Below the pieces are notes generated by a model. That model saw nothing but the letters and a program-made list of their open reading frames with translations. It made no database searches and was not told the origin of the DNA. DNA of 64,000 nt, taken from assembly GCF_000383955.1 (NCBI RefSeq), contig NZ_KB913013.1, positions 1,642,277 to 1,706,276 of the forward strand, written 5' to 3'. A program made the position numbers and the translations under genes. Positions 16,670 through 25,569 of the stretch are shown here, one piece after another. The first letter of the stretch is position 1, and every line of letters begins with the position of its first letter. Source of the stretch: Rudanella lutea DSM 19387. GTDB lineage: Bacteria; Bacteroidota; Bacteroidia; Cytophagales; Spirosomataceae.

Positions 16670-19600
16670 ATGGTACTTCCATCTGCCTTCGCAACGGTTC
16701 GGCGGGCGGTTCTCGCTCTGTCTTTAGTTTTTCTTTCGGTTTCCAGCTGGGCCCAGACCCCGGCCCCTCCACCCTCTTTCCTGGTTCCGACGCCCCGCGC
16801 CAAGCAATGGGCCGACTCGGTGTTTAACATGCTTACGCCCGATGAGCGCATTGCCCAGCTCATTATGGTGGCCGGATACTCCAACCGTAATCAGGCGTAC
16901 GAAGACTCGCTCTCCAACCTCGTTCGGGTGCACCGTCTCGGCGGAGTTGTGATGTTTCAGGGTGGCCCCGTCCGACACGCCAAGCTCGTCAACCGGTTGC
17001 AGGCTCTGTCGGCAGTGCCGTTGCTCATTGCTATCGACGGCGAGTGGGGCCTGGGTATGCGGCTCGACAGCACCGTGCGGTTTCCGTACCAGATGACCCT
17101 CGGTGGCATGGCCGGGCAAGATGACCTGATTTACCAGATGGGCGCCGACATGGCCCGGCAGTGCAAACGGCTGGGTATCCATGTCAACTTCGCCCCCGTT
17201 GTCGACGTCAACAACAACCCGAACAACCCGGTTATTAACTTCCGGGCCTTCGGTGAAGACAAATACGCCGTGACACGCAAAGGGCTGGCGTATATGCGCG
17301 GCATGCAGGACAACCGCCTGATGACCAGCATCAAACACTTCCCCGGCCACGGCGATACGGGTGTCGACTCTCACTACGACCTCCCCGTGATTGCCAAGTC
17401 GCGGGCGCAACTGGATAGTCTGGAACTATACCCATTTCGGCAGTTAATCAATGCCGGAGCGGCTGGCGTGATGGTGTCTCACCTGAGCATTCCGGCCCTC
17501 GACTCGGCCCGGAACTTCCCGGCTACCCTTTCGCCCAAAATCCTGACCAACCTCCTGCGTGATGAGCTGGGTTTTCAGGGGCTGACGTTCTCCGACGCCA
17601 TGAACATGAAAGGCCTGACCAAGTTTTATCCGGCGGGCGTTTCGGACCGGATGGCCGTAGAGGCCGGCATGGATGTACTCGAATTTACCGAAGATGTCCC
17701 CCGCGCCATTGCCGAAATCAAGCAGGCTATTGCAGAAGGGCGTATTACGCAGGCCAGCATCAATGCCCGCTGCATGAAGGTGCTTCTGGCTAAAGCGTGG
17801 GTGGGTCTGGATGCTTATAAGCCCACAGTGCTCGACAATCTGGTGGCCGACCTCAACCAGCCTCAGTCGGAGCTGATCAACCGCAAACTGATCGAAGCAT
17901 CGCTGACGGTGCTCAAAAACGACGAAAACCTGCTCCCTCTCCGCAACCTCGACTCGCTGCGTATTGCGACCGTTGCGCTCGAAGCTCCCACCCCCACGGC
18001 TTTCCAGCAAATGGCGGGCAACTATACCCAGGTCGACCATTTCAACCTGACATCGGCCATGGCCGACAGCACGCTCGCCCGGATTCAGGCGCAGCTTGCC
18101 AACTACAACCTCCTGCTGGTAGATGTACACCTGAGCAACATCCGGCCGGGCGCGCGATACGGTATGCAGGCCAAAACAGCCGCTCTCGTACAGCAACTGG
18201 CCGCTACGAATAAGGCCGTGATTACCGTTTTTGGCAATGCCTACGCCATCGACAAGCTACCCGGTATTGACCGGGCGCGGGCGTTGGTAATGCCTTACCA
18301 GCTTACTCCCCTGACCGAAGAACTCTCGGCCCAGCTGATTTTTGGGGCCATTGGGGCTTCGGGGCGACTGCCCGTAACGGTCAACAGCCAGTACAAATTG
18401 GGGGCCGGTATCACTACGTTCAGCCTCGGCCGGTTGAAGTACACCATTCCTGAAGAAGTCGGTATTTCGTCGGCTTACCTGACCCAGCAGGTCGATTCGG
18501 TGGTGAACGCCGGTTTGCAGGCCAAGGCGTATCCCGGTTGCGTGGTACAGATGGCAAAAGATGGCAAAGTGATATTCCGTAAAGCGTACGGGCAAACGGT
18601 TTTCTCCGAACCTTTGGGCCAACCGGCTGTGGCCGTAACACCCCGCCCCGTTCGGCTCGATGACTTGTACGACATGGCTTCGGTGACCAAAATCAGTACC
18701 TCGACGCCCGCCCTCATGCGGCTCGTAGACCTCGGCCTGTTCGATGTGGATGCGACCATGAGCGCGTACCTGCCGGATTACAAGCGGTCGAACAAGGCGA
18801 ATTTGGTTTGGCGCGATGTACTGACGCATCAGGCGCGCCTACGGGCCTGGATTCCGTTCTGGCGCGAAACCAAAAACGAAGACGGTTCTTTCAAGCCGAA
18901 AACGTTTAGTACCACCCGTTCGCGCCGGTACCCGATTGAAGTAACAGACAGCCTGTTTCTGCACCGCAGATACCCCGACCGGATTTTTGAGGAGATCAAA
19001 GACTCTCCGCTGAATGAGAAGAAAGCGGCCGGCGAATCGGAATATGTGTACAGCGACCTTTCGTTTTACCTCTACCCGCAGATCGTGAAGCGACTAACGG
19101 GCGAGGACTTTGAAGAATTCCTGAAGAAGACGTTTTACCGGCCCCTCGGTGCCACGACGCTCACCTACCGACCCCGGCTGTCGTATCCGCTCAACCGCAT
19201 TGTGCCAACAGAATACGACTCGCTGTTCCGTAAGACACTCATTTGGGGACGGGTACACGACGAAGGAGCCGCCATGCTTGATGGGCTGTCGGGCCACGCG
19301 GGCCTGTTTGGATCAGCCAACGACCTCATGAAGTTGATGGAGATGTACCGGCAACGGGGCTCATACGGTGGTCGCCAATACCTGAGCCCGGCCGTACTGA
19401 CGGAGTTTACCCGCTACCAATTCCCGGAATTGGGCAATCGGCGGGGGCTCGGCTTTGAGAAACCAGCGTACAAATACAACGCCAATGCGCCCCGTTCGGC
19501 CAGTGCGTCGAGCTTTGGCCATTCGGGTTTCACGGGTACCTTTACGTGGGTCGATCCGGCGTATAACCTGAGCTACGTGTTCCTGTCGAACCGGGTGTAC

Positions 19601-19690
19601 CCAACGCGGGAAAACAATAAGATCAGTTCGATGAATATCCGCACCAACGTGATGGAGGCCCTGTACAAAGCCATGAAGCGCGGTATCTAA
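16670..19690 (+). CDS. GH3 (NagZ-like) glycosidase fused to a class C beta-lactamase-like serine hydrolase
   Basis: A 1006-residue exported two-enzyme fusion. The signal peptide ends near SSWAQ. The N-terminal half (about residues 40-390) is a glycoside hydrolase family 3 domain with KHFPGHGDT and the NagZ-type DSH segment (general acid His, about 220-235) and the nucleophile region FSDAMNMKG. A GH3 C-terminal-like domain follows (about 400-590). The last 400 residues are a serine hydrolase of the beta-lactamase/PBP4-like family, with SVTK (SxxK, about 671), YSDLSFYL in place of the usual YxN, and HSGFTGT. Such fusions are known in Bacteroidota. Likely roles are beta-N-acetylhexosaminide cleavage and peptidoglycan or muropeptide processing. 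It is followed by an AGE-family gene on the other strand. Confidence 0.93.
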   Translation: MVLPSAFATVRRAVLALSLVFLSVSSWAQTPAPPPSFLVPTPRAKQWADSVFNMLTPDERIAQLIMVAGYSNRNQAYEDSLSNLVRVHRLGGVVMFQGGPVRHAKLVNRLQALSAVPLLIAIDGEWGLGMRLDSTVRFPYQMTLGGMAGQDDLIYQMGADMARQCKRLGIHVNFAPVVDVNNNPNNPVINFRAFGEDKYAVTRKGLAYMRGMQDNRLMTSIKHFPGHGDTGVDSHYDLPVIAKSRAQLDSLELYPFRQLINAGAAGVMVSHLSIPALDSARNFPATLSPKILTNLLRDELGFQGLTFSDAMNMKGLTKFYPAGVSDRMAVEAGMDVLEFTEDVPRAIAEIKQAIAEGRITQASINARCMKVLLAKAWVGLDAYKPTVLDNLVADLNQPQSELINRKLIEASLTVLKNDENLLPLRNLDSLRIATVALEAPTPTAFQQMAGNYTQVDHFNLTSAMADSTLARIQAQLANYNLLLVDVHLSNIRPGARYGMQAKTAALVQQLAATNKAVITVFGNAYAIDKLPGIDRARALVMPYQLTPLTEELSAQLIFGAIGASGRLPVTVNSQYKLGAGITTFSLGRLKYTIPEEVGISSAYLTQQVDSVVNAGLQAKAYPGCVVQMAKDGKVIFRKAYGQTVFSEPLGQPAVAVTPRPVRLDDLYDMASVTKISTSTPALMRLVDLGLFDVDATMSAYLPDYKRSNKANLVWRDVLTHQARLRAWIPFWRETKNEDGSFKPKTFSTTRSRRYPIEVTDSLFLHRRYPDRIFEEIKDSPLNEKKAAGESEYVYSDLSFYLYPQIVKRLTGEDFEEFLKKTFYRPLGATTLTYRPRLSYPLNRIVPTEYDSLFRKTLIWGRVHDEGAAMLDGLSGHAGLFGSANDLMKLMEMYRQRGSYGGRQYLSPAVLTEFTRYQFPELGNRRGLGFEKPAYKYNANAPRSASASSFGHSGFTGTFTWVDPAYNLSYVFLSNRVYPTRENNKISSMNIRTNVMEALYKAMKRGI

Positions 19691-19759
19691 GGCTAGACGG
19701 ACGGTTAGTTTGTATGCTGTTTATCAGTTAGCACATTACACATTTTATACTATTCACTA

Positions 19760-19800
19760 AGCAGACAGGCCCGGCGAAATCTCCGCCGGGCCTGTCTGCT
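19760..19800. terminator. Bidirectional terminator between the GH3 fusion and the epimerase
   Basis: Perfect inverted repeat with 17-nt arms (19760-19776, 19784-19800) and a 7-nt loop, between convergent genes. It directly abuts the stop codon of a 25-codon minus-strand frame. Confidence 0.9.
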
Positions 19801-19878
19801 TTATTCAACCTTGATGCCTTTCTTCGTAAAGTAGGCCCCGATATTGAACGTGCGGTCAGTAGTCAATATAATCGCCAT
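19801..19878 (-). CDS. Possible 25-codon small ORF
   Basis: ATG at 19878, 25 codons, stop at 19801-19803, immediately followed by the terminator. The peptide begins MAIILTTDRTFNIG and ends KKGIKVE. An in-frame stop lies just upstream of the ATG, so it is not the tail of the epimerase. It could be a small peptide in the 3' region of the epimerase transcript, or the eroded end of a lost gene. There is no homology I can name. Confidence 0.2.
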   Translation of the reverse strand: MAIILTTDRTFNIGAYFTKKGIKVE

Positions 19879-19935
19879 AGTCGTGTTGAGTCAGTCCTGT
19901 TTTTCAACTATACAAAACGGATACGGGCTTTTCGG

Positions 19936-21222
19936 CTATTTATCAATCAGTTTGCCGATGCGCTCGCTCATCTCAATACACGCACGGCCGTTGTGGTAGG
20001 GGCACTTCCAGGGGCTGATTTTAGTGTCGCCCCGTACCTGTCCTGCCGGATCGACGCCCATAAACCACTCACCATTTTTGAGATCAAGCAGGTGCTTCTT
20101 CGTGTAGGTCCAGCTCGCGGCCGATTGTTCCAGAAAAAGAGGGTCTTTGGTTAACTGGTAGGCATTCATAAACCCGACCATAGCTTCGGCCATCACCCAC
20201 CACGAGCGTTCACGGTTCCAGTGAGCCGCGTGCGGTTGCCCGGCCGCGCCCGGCTGATGACTCTGCGTGGGTTTATCTTCGTCGGGGCCTTCGTACTCGT
20301 AATTCATGCCGCCATCGGGGTCAACGCCCGACAAGGCGGCCCGCGCCATCAGGACCGATTCACGGCGCACTCGTGACAGCAATTCAGCCTCGTGCAGCAC
20401 CTCGGCCGCTTCGAGCAGAAGCCACGACGCTTCAATGTCGTGCCCGTAGCTGATGCCCGGTCGGCGGATTTCCCAGTTGTCGCCCTGAAACAGAATCATC
20501 CGGTGCGTGCGCGGATTAATAATCTGCCCCAGAAAATTGTTCAGCAGCCCCCGAACCTGCGTTTTCAGGCCCGCATCGGGCCACACGCGCAGCAAGCTCA
20601 CGTAAGCCTCCAGAATATGCAGATGCGTATTCATGGTCTTCGACTCGCCGTTGTCTTTGCGCGAAATGGCGTACTGCCGGGCTGGACCCCAGTCGCGGGC
20701 AAACCCCTCGAAATAACCGCCTTTGCGCGCCGGGTCCGTATCAAACGCATGTTTGACCATGGCGCGGTACACCTCCTGAGCAAACGCCAAAGCGGGCTCG
20801 TGTTTGGTAACGCGGTAGTATTCGCTCAGGCCGTACACCGCAAAAGCCTGCCCATAGAGCTGCTTGCTATCGTCGGTGCCGGGGTTGGGACCAACCTGAC
20901 CTTTCGCGTCGAGCATCCAGTACACACCCCCATACTGCCGATCGCGGAAGTACGTGTTCAGGTAGTCGAAGGCCCGTTTGGCCGTGGGCAAATAGTGCTC
21001 GTCGTGCCCCGTATGCCGGGCCGCTGCCGAAAACGTCCAGAGAATCCGGCTATTAAGCACCACGCCCTTCTCGGCCTTGGGCCGGGGCTGATTGTCGTAG
21101 CCTACGGCCCCGTAAAAACCGCCGTTGACGGGATCGGGCGCGTACCGTTGCCAGTACGACAGAATGGCTTTGAGCTCCTGCTCAAGTTCGTGCTGCCAAA
21201 GGCGCAGGTCGGGAGGGGTCAT
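19936..21222 (-). CDS. AGE family epimerase (N-acylglucosamine or cellobiose 2-epimerase)
   Basis: A 428-residue cytoplasmic (alpha/alpha)6-barrel epimerase, inverting C2 of N-acylglucosamine or of the reducing end of a beta-1,4-disaccharide. Family features are the WTFSAAARHTGHDEHY helix, TMNTHLHILEAY, GHDIEASWLLLEAAE (a conserved His) and late KISPWKCPYHNGRAC containing His. The length fits both sub-families. The presence of DDSKQLYGQAFAVYGLSEYY and the W-K-C-P-Y-H-N block leans towards cellobiose 2-epimerase, but this is not decisive. It is convergent with the GH3 fusion, which would fit amino-sugar or oligosaccharide salvage. Confidence 0.88.
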   Translation of the reverse strand: MTPPDLRLWQHELEQELKAILSYWQRYAPDPVNGGFYGAVGYDNQPRPKAEKGVVLNSRILWTFSAAARHTGHDEHYLPTAKRAFDYLNTYFRDRQYGGVYWMLDAKGQVGPNPGTDDSKQLYGQAFAVYGLSEYYRVTKHEPALAFAQEVYRAMVKHAFDTDPARKGGYFEGFARDWGPARQYAISRKDNGESKTMNTHLHILEAYVSLLRVWPDAGLKTQVRGLLNNFLGQIINPRTHRMILFQGDNWEIRRPGISYGHDIEASWLLLEAAEVLHEAELLSRVRRESVLMARAALSGVDPDGGMNYEYEGPDEDKPTQSHQPGAAGQPHAAHWNRERSWWVMAEAMVGFMNAYQLTKDPLFLEQSAASWTYTKKHLLDLKNGEWFMGVDPAGQVRGDTKISPWKCPYHNGRACIEMSERIGKLIDK

Positions 21223-21307
21223 GGCGTTGGGCGATAAGGGCTTTCAGCAGGCAAAAGCCAGAATCGGCCTAAATCTTGGTGTACCAGCGCCCGAACGGTC
21301 GGTATTT

Positions 21308-21541
21308 TTACTTTTTCCGGATCAGGGCAGCAAACGCAATGATCACCCAAACGACGTTGACCAGCGCCGATGGGTAAGCCCCGTGATGTACCGTGTTGAC
21401 TACAAAAAACAGCCCGCCGACAATGTTGCTCCAGATATAGCGCGGGTCGCTGGCGGCCAGGGTACCCCGTAGGTTCAGGGCGTACGAGCCCACAATCAGG
21501 ACGGAGGCAATCCACCCTAACGTTTCAATTAACAGATTCAT
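21308..21541 (-). CDS. Small membrane protein, CBU_0592-like
   Basis: A 77-residue protein with two or three hydrophobic segments (about 8-23, 38-52, 60-73). The pattern GWIASVLIVGSYALN, then NIVGGLFFVVNT, then a Ser-Ala-Leu-Val-Asn-Val-Val-Trp helix, resembles the small CBU_0592-type membrane domain seen across bacteria; its function is unknown. The start at 21541 is supported by a TACTTTTG -7 box ending 4 nt upstream. It lies divergent from deoC with a 63-bp gap, and 85 bp before the co-directional epimerase gene. The frame stays open far upstream, but that part is antisense to deoC. Confidence 0.75.
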   Translation of the reverse strand: MNLLIETLGWIASVLIVGSYALNLRGTLAASDPRYIWSNIVGGLFFVVNTVHHGAYPSALVNVVWVIIAFAALIRKK

Positions 21542-21545
21542 GCAA

Positions 21546-21553
21546 CAAAAGTA
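21546..21553 (-). promoter_or_regulatory. TAnnTTTG -7 box of the small membrane protein gene
   Basis: TACTTTTG on the minus strand, 4 nt before the ATG at 21541; this geometry implies a leaderless mRNA and equals that of gpsA. Confidence 0.55.
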
Positions 21554-21604
21554 GAGCATCCCGGTTGTAAAATTGCGTCTTCGATCACCTACCCCCGATC
21601 CGCC

Positions 21605-22249
21605 TTGAATCACCTGTTCCCCTATATCGAACGGACCCTGCTCCGGCCCGACATCCGCATCAACGAACAGTACGAAGCTCTCGACGAGGTTACCCAACTG
21701 GGCCTGGCGGGCCTGACGGTGGCTCCGTTCTGGGTAAAAAAATGGCGTCGGGAAATGGGTGATTACCACCCGGCGAGCCTTTCGGCCGTGATTGGCTACC
21801 CCTACGGATACGCCCGCACCGAGGCCAAACAGCTCGAACTGGAACTGGCCCTCCGCGACGGCGCGTCGGAGGTGGAGGTCGTGCTGAACACCTCGGCCCT
21901 GTTTTCGCCCACGTCGGTATGGCTCAAAATTGAGCTGGTAAAACTGGTGGCCGTAGCCCATGCCGCCGAAAAACCCCTCACGGTGATTCTGGAGTCGGGC
22001 CTGCTGACCGACGAGGAACTGGGCCGAATGCTAAAGACAGCCGCCGATGCCGGGGCCGATTTTGTCAAAAATGCCACGGGTATCCTACCCACCTCTTTTT
22101 CGGTGGAGCAAGCGCTGGCGTTTCGGCAGCAGGCGTCTAGTACGCTGGGAGTTAAGATCGTAGCCGATGGCGCAAGCCCCGACGAACTGGAACGGCTCAT
22201 CGACGCACGGGTCGACCGGATTACGTTGCATAACACCACCCCGCTGTAA
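21605..22249 (+). CDS. deoC: Deoxyribose-phosphate aldolase
   Basis: A 214-residue class I aldolase that splits 2-deoxyribose 5-phosphate into glyceraldehyde 3-phosphate and acetaldehyde in deoxynucleoside catabolism. It is a TIM barrel. Asp and Lys motifs include EVEVVLNTSAL, VILESGLL and the Schiff-base segment DFVKNATGI. In the family this segment is usually VKTSTG, so Thr-Ser is replaced by Asn-Ala. The start is a TTG at 21605; no in-frame ATG or GTG lies upstream within the divergent gap, and N-terminal homology fits this start. It has no neighbouring deoxyribonucleoside genes. Confidence 0.93.
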   Translation: MNHLFPYIERTLLRPDIRINEQYEALDEVTQLGLAGLTVAPFWVKKWRREMGDYHPASLSAVIGYPYGYARTEAKQLELELALRDGASEVEVVLNTSALFSPTSVWLKIELVKLVAVAHAAEKPLTVILESGLLTDEELGRMLKTAADAGADFVKNATGILPTSFSVEQALAFRQQASSTLGVKIVADGASPDELERLIDARVDRITLHNTTPL

Positions 22250-22385
22250 GTGTACAGCTTCGACAGCAGGGCCGACCGGTAGCGAGCCGGTTTGTACTGC
22301 CTGTTTATTTCCCTAAAAAGTATGCATATGATCTACGGAGAAACGAGAAATTGTTTACTTTTAAAGAAACGATAATTCACTATCC

Positions 22386-23885
22386 GTGCCTTACCGACTT
22401 ATTCTTTCTCTTTGCTTTTGCCTGATTCAAGGGGCAACGTTTGCCCAGTCGACTATTTACCCGGACTATGAAGTCGACCAGCCCACCGAGCCGCGTGGGG
22501 GGCAAATCTGGCTCGATAAGTTTATGAGCATCAACGTGCGTAAGCCGTTTATGGCGCAGGTGGCCAATGTCAAAGGCCTGGTAGTGGTACAGGGTATTGT
22601 CGAGCCCGACGGGCGCATCACCGAAGTCACGGTGCTTAAATCACTGCGGCCCGACTGTGACCGCGAGGCCGTGCGGGCTTTTTCGCTCTTCAACGCCTGG
22701 AAACCCGCCCTTAAAAACGGCCAACCCGTGCGGCAACGCGTCACGGGCCCCGTGTATTTCCACCCAAACGAACCCGTTGATTACCAAAACGGTCTGGCTA
22801 CCTGGCATTTCGACGCCAACCTGAATCGGGTGGCTCCCACCGACACGGAGGCCCTCTACCGCTCCGAAATCCCCACCGACACGTTGGGCCTGCCTACCGG
22901 CGACCTTCAGCTTTTCAAACGAAAGGAGGGTCAATGGAAAAAAGAGACCACCATTGCCTTATCGATAGAGCCGTTTCGGGGTGGTACACTGCTCATTCAT
23001 CGGATGCCTAACCAATCGGGGTTTGGGCCGGTGTATCAGTTGAGCAAAACCGGAGGCATCCTGGCCGAGTATGTACAGGGTCCCGACGGAACGATAGGCC
23101 TGCGGCTCGACCGCGACGACCGCGGGATGGTGGTCAAAAGTACCGAGCAACTGAGCGGGTATTACATCATCACGGAATGGTATCCGAGTGGGCAAATCAA
23201 GCAGATTTGGTCGCACACGGGGCTCGTCGGCCATGTACAGATCGTTTATGCCCCAAAGTCGCCTATCCTGCCTTCACAAGCGCAGCTACCATCGCAGCTG
23301 CTGGCTCTGTGGGACAGCACCGGCCATCAACAAGTTACAGAAGGCCGGGGTAAATTCAGTCGGCGAGTAAACGTAAATTCGGGGGTACGGTACCGGCAAC
23401 TGGTTGAGCTTGTTGAAGAGGGTGAGTACGAAAACGGCCGTATGCAGGGCTATTGGCAAATGTCCTATACCGATAGTTCCTGCTTCTACAGGCAGTACTA
23501 CGACAAGGGGTTGCTTCAGCACGAACTTCTCTGGGCTGCCGGGCAACCCGATACCCTCACGTTCCGCCCAACCGACCATCCCCCCATGCTCATGGGGGGC
23601 TTCGGCCGGCTGAACGGATTTCTGGCGCACGAGCTTCGGCCCCCAACCCGCGACCAAATGGGAGGTGTACAGGGGCATGTGCTGGTCAGCTTTGAGGTAA
23701 ACACCTACGGCCGGGCCACTAATATTCGGGTAACGAAAAGCCTCCACCCGGCCGCCGACCGCGAAGCCCTGCGGGTGGTCAGGCTCATGAACCGGCAGCG
23801 GGTGCCGTTCTGGCTAACGGCTTATCAGAACGGCCTGCCAGTCAAAGCCGCTTCTACACTCCCGATTCACTTTGTTACCGATTAG
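22386..23885 (+). CDS. Secreted protein with two TonB_C-like domains, paralogue 1
   Basis: A 499-residue protein with a cleavable signal peptide (ending TFAQ), starting at a GTG. The first TonB C-terminal-like domain (about residues 45-125; VKGLVVVQGIVEPDGRITEVTVLKSL, DREAVRAF) and the last (about 410-497; GGVQGHVLVSFEVNTYGRATNIRVTKSLHPAADREALRVV) flank a middle part with MORN_2/YwqK-type motifs (EWYPSGQIKQIW; GRMQGYWQMSYTDSSC). Classical TonB has one C-terminal domain and an N-terminal membrane anchor. Here there is no anchor and two domains, so a periplasmic TonB-like binding or structural role is more likely than energy transduction. It is followed after 62 bp by a paralogue. Confidence 0.85.
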   Translation: MPYRLILSLCFCLIQGATFAQSTIYPDYEVDQPTEPRGGQIWLDKFMSINVRKPFMAQVANVKGLVVVQGIVEPDGRITEVTVLKSLRPDCDREAVRAFSLFNAWKPALKNGQPVRQRVTGPVYFHPNEPVDYQNGLATWHFDANLNRVAPTDTEALYRSEIPTDTLGLPTGDLQLFKRKEGQWKKETTIALSIEPFRGGTLLIHRMPNQSGFGPVYQLSKTGGILAEYVQGPDGTIGLRLDRDDRGMVVKSTEQLSGYYIITEWYPSGQIKQIWSHTGLVGHVQIVYAPKSPILPSQAQLPSQLLALWDSTGHQQVTEGRGKFSRRVNVNSGVRYRQLVELVEEGEYENGRMQGYWQMSYTDSSCFYRQYYDKGLLQHELLWAAGQPDTLTFRPTDHPPMLMGGFGRLNGFLAHELRPPTRDQMGGVQGHVLVSFEVNTYGRATNIRVTKSLHPAADREALRVVRLMNRQRVPFWLTAYQNGLPVKAASTLPIHFVTD

Positions 23886-23947
23886 GCTGTTTCAACTATT
23901 TTTTTTGATTTATTTGTCCCCTAAAGTATCCAAACCAATACCCTGTT

Positions 23948-25411
23948 ATGAACCGCACCCTGCTGTTTTGTCTCTGTCTGCTGGCGGGCCTCACCGCGCA
24001 AGCCCAACAAACGGCCTACCGTGATTTTGAAGTCGAACGCCCGGCCGTACCCAAAGGCGGGGCCTCCATTCTCAACGAGTTTTTGACGGCCAATGTGCGC
24101 AAGCCGTTTATGGCCCAGATAGCCAACGTTAAAGGCATGGTAGTGGTGCAGGGCATCGTAGAACCCGACGGGCGCATTGCCGAAGTCACGGTAATTAAAC
24201 CCCTGCGCCCCGACTGCGACCGCGAAGCCGTACGGGCATTTCGGCTTTTCAACGCCTGGCAACCTGCCCTGAAAGACGGTAAGCCCGTGCGGCAGATTAT
24301 CACCCAACCCGTCTTCTTCCGGGCAACGACCCCGTTGCAGTACGAAAACGGCGTTGCCATTCAGTATTACGATAAACGGTTTCGCTCCATAGCGCCGTCG
24401 GATACAGCCGCTGTCCGGTCGGAAGTTCCGACCGACACGACAGGGCTGCCTACGGGCAACCTCGTGTTTTACGTGCGTTCGGGCAGTAAATGGAAAAAAG
24501 AAGCCGAAATGACGTATTACCGCGAACCCGTCAAAAACGCCCCGTCCTCCAATCTGGCGTTTCGGGTGGGTCACCGCGACGTGAACGAGCGCCCGTTTGG
24601 GTATCAGTACGAGATCACCAACGATGGGCAGGCGTTTGAAACGTACGTGTACGATCTGGATCGGAATCTTGTGCGCCAAACCGACCGGATGCCCAACGGG
24701 GCCGTACTCCGGCAGGACGCCTTCGACGGGGCTCGTATTGTCCAGAAGACCTGGTATCCCGATGGGCAGTTGAAGCAGATCCGGACGCGTCCCCGCGAAC
24801 AAGTTATGGTGAACATCGCCCCTGAATCGGAGCAGATGCTCGCTTACTGGGACAGCACCGGCACTCAACTGGTTAGCGAAGGCAGCGGCACCGTGGCCAT
24901 CTCCGAATCGGCCGCTTCCTATGCCGATACCAGCCGAAGAACGCTGTTTACCGAGCGCGGCACCTTTGAAAAGGGTATGAAAGTTGGCCGTTGGACAGGT
25001 CAATTTGCCGATGGCTCGTTTAGCTACGTGGAAGACTACGACAAAGGCAAGCTTACGCTCGGCAAGGCTACCTTTGCTAACCAACCCGATACGGTGCGGT
25101 ACACAATACCCCAACAGCAACCCGAGTTTAAGGGGGGTATGCAGGGGCTCTCGCAGTTTTTAGCCTCTACGCTCCGTTACCCTGCCTCTGCCCAACGGGC
25201 CGGGGTCGAGGGCCAGGTATTTGTGAGCTTCGTGGTCTGCACGGATGGCACACTTTGCGATTTTGAAGTGGTTAAGGGCGTTCACCCGGCTGTCGACGCC
25301 GAAGCCATGCGGGTGGTAAAAGCGATGAATGGTAACTGGAAACCGGGTATTCAGCGGGGGCGACCGGTACGGGTGAAGTACAAACTGCCGATCAACTTTG
25401 CATTGCGGTAA
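23948..25411 (+). CDS. Secreted protein with two TonB_C-like domains, paralogue 2
   Basis: A 487-residue tandem paralogue of the preceding gene with the same order: signal peptide (to AQAQ), TonB_C-like domain (about residues 40-120), MORN_2-like middle (TWYPDGQLKQIR; GTFEKGMKVGRWTGQFADGS), and a second TonB_C-like domain (about 390-487, GVEGQVFVSFVVCTDGTLCDFEVVKG). The N-terminal domains are the most similar part (for example KPFMAQ, then VVVQGIVEPDGRI in both). The middles have diverged, which indicates an old tandem duplication. It is probably co-transcribed with paralogue 1. Confidence 0.85.
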   Translation: MNRTLLFCLCLLAGLTAQAQQTAYRDFEVERPAVPKGGASILNEFLTANVRKPFMAQIANVKGMVVVQGIVEPDGRIAEVTVIKPLRPDCDREAVRAFRLFNAWQPALKDGKPVRQIITQPVFFRATTPLQYENGVAIQYYDKRFRSIAPSDTAAVRSEVPTDTTGLPTGNLVFYVRSGSKWKKEAEMTYYREPVKNAPSSNLAFRVGHRDVNERPFGYQYEITNDGQAFETYVYDLDRNLVRQTDRMPNGAVLRQDAFDGARIVQKTWYPDGQLKQIRTRPREQVMVNIAPESEQMLAYWDSTGTQLVSEGSGTVAISESAASYADTSRRTLFTERGTFEKGMKVGRWTGQFADGSFSYVEDYDKGKLTLGKATFANQPDTVRYTIPQQQPEFKGGMQGLSQFLASTLRYPASAQRAGVEGQVFVSFVVCTDGTLCDFEVVKGVHPAVDAEAMRVVKAMNGNWKPGIQRGRPVRVKYKLPINFALR

Positions 25412-25423
25412 TACATAGTGGGG

Positions 25424-25532
25424 ATTGGCACGCGGATGACGCAGATTGAACAGATTTTCGCGGATTAATAGCTAAAAGACTAATCTCCGTCCATCTGCCT
25501 GATCTGTGTCATCCGCGTTCCTGTTCAATCGT
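25424..25532. repeat. Word-repeat hairpin H4 (TonB-like-gcvT spacer)
   Basis: The left side (25424-25470), with CGCGGATGACGCAGAT, pairs with the right side (25481-25530), with ATCTGTGTCATCCGCG, 15 of 16 positions. The words GCAGATTGAACAGATT and CGCGGATT recur within the arm. It lies between co-directional genes. Confidence 0.8.
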
Positions 25533-25554
25533 GCGATCAAACCCCTAATTTCCG

Positions 25555-25562
25555 TACTTTTG
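25555..25562 (+). promoter_or_regulatory. TAnnTTTG -7 box of gcvT
   Basis: TACTTTTG, ending 7 nt before the ATG at 25570, within the same 15-mer that precedes the GH3 gene. It gives gcvT its own promoter although it follows the TonB-like pair. Confidence 0.6.
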
Positions 25563-25569
25563 CGGCACT

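Noticed and set aside
21542-21961. N-terminal extension of the small membrane protein (217-residue frame)
   Set aside because: The extension is antisense to deoC and has no domain features. The promoter box at 21546-21553 and the membrane-protein N-terminus support the ATG at 21541.
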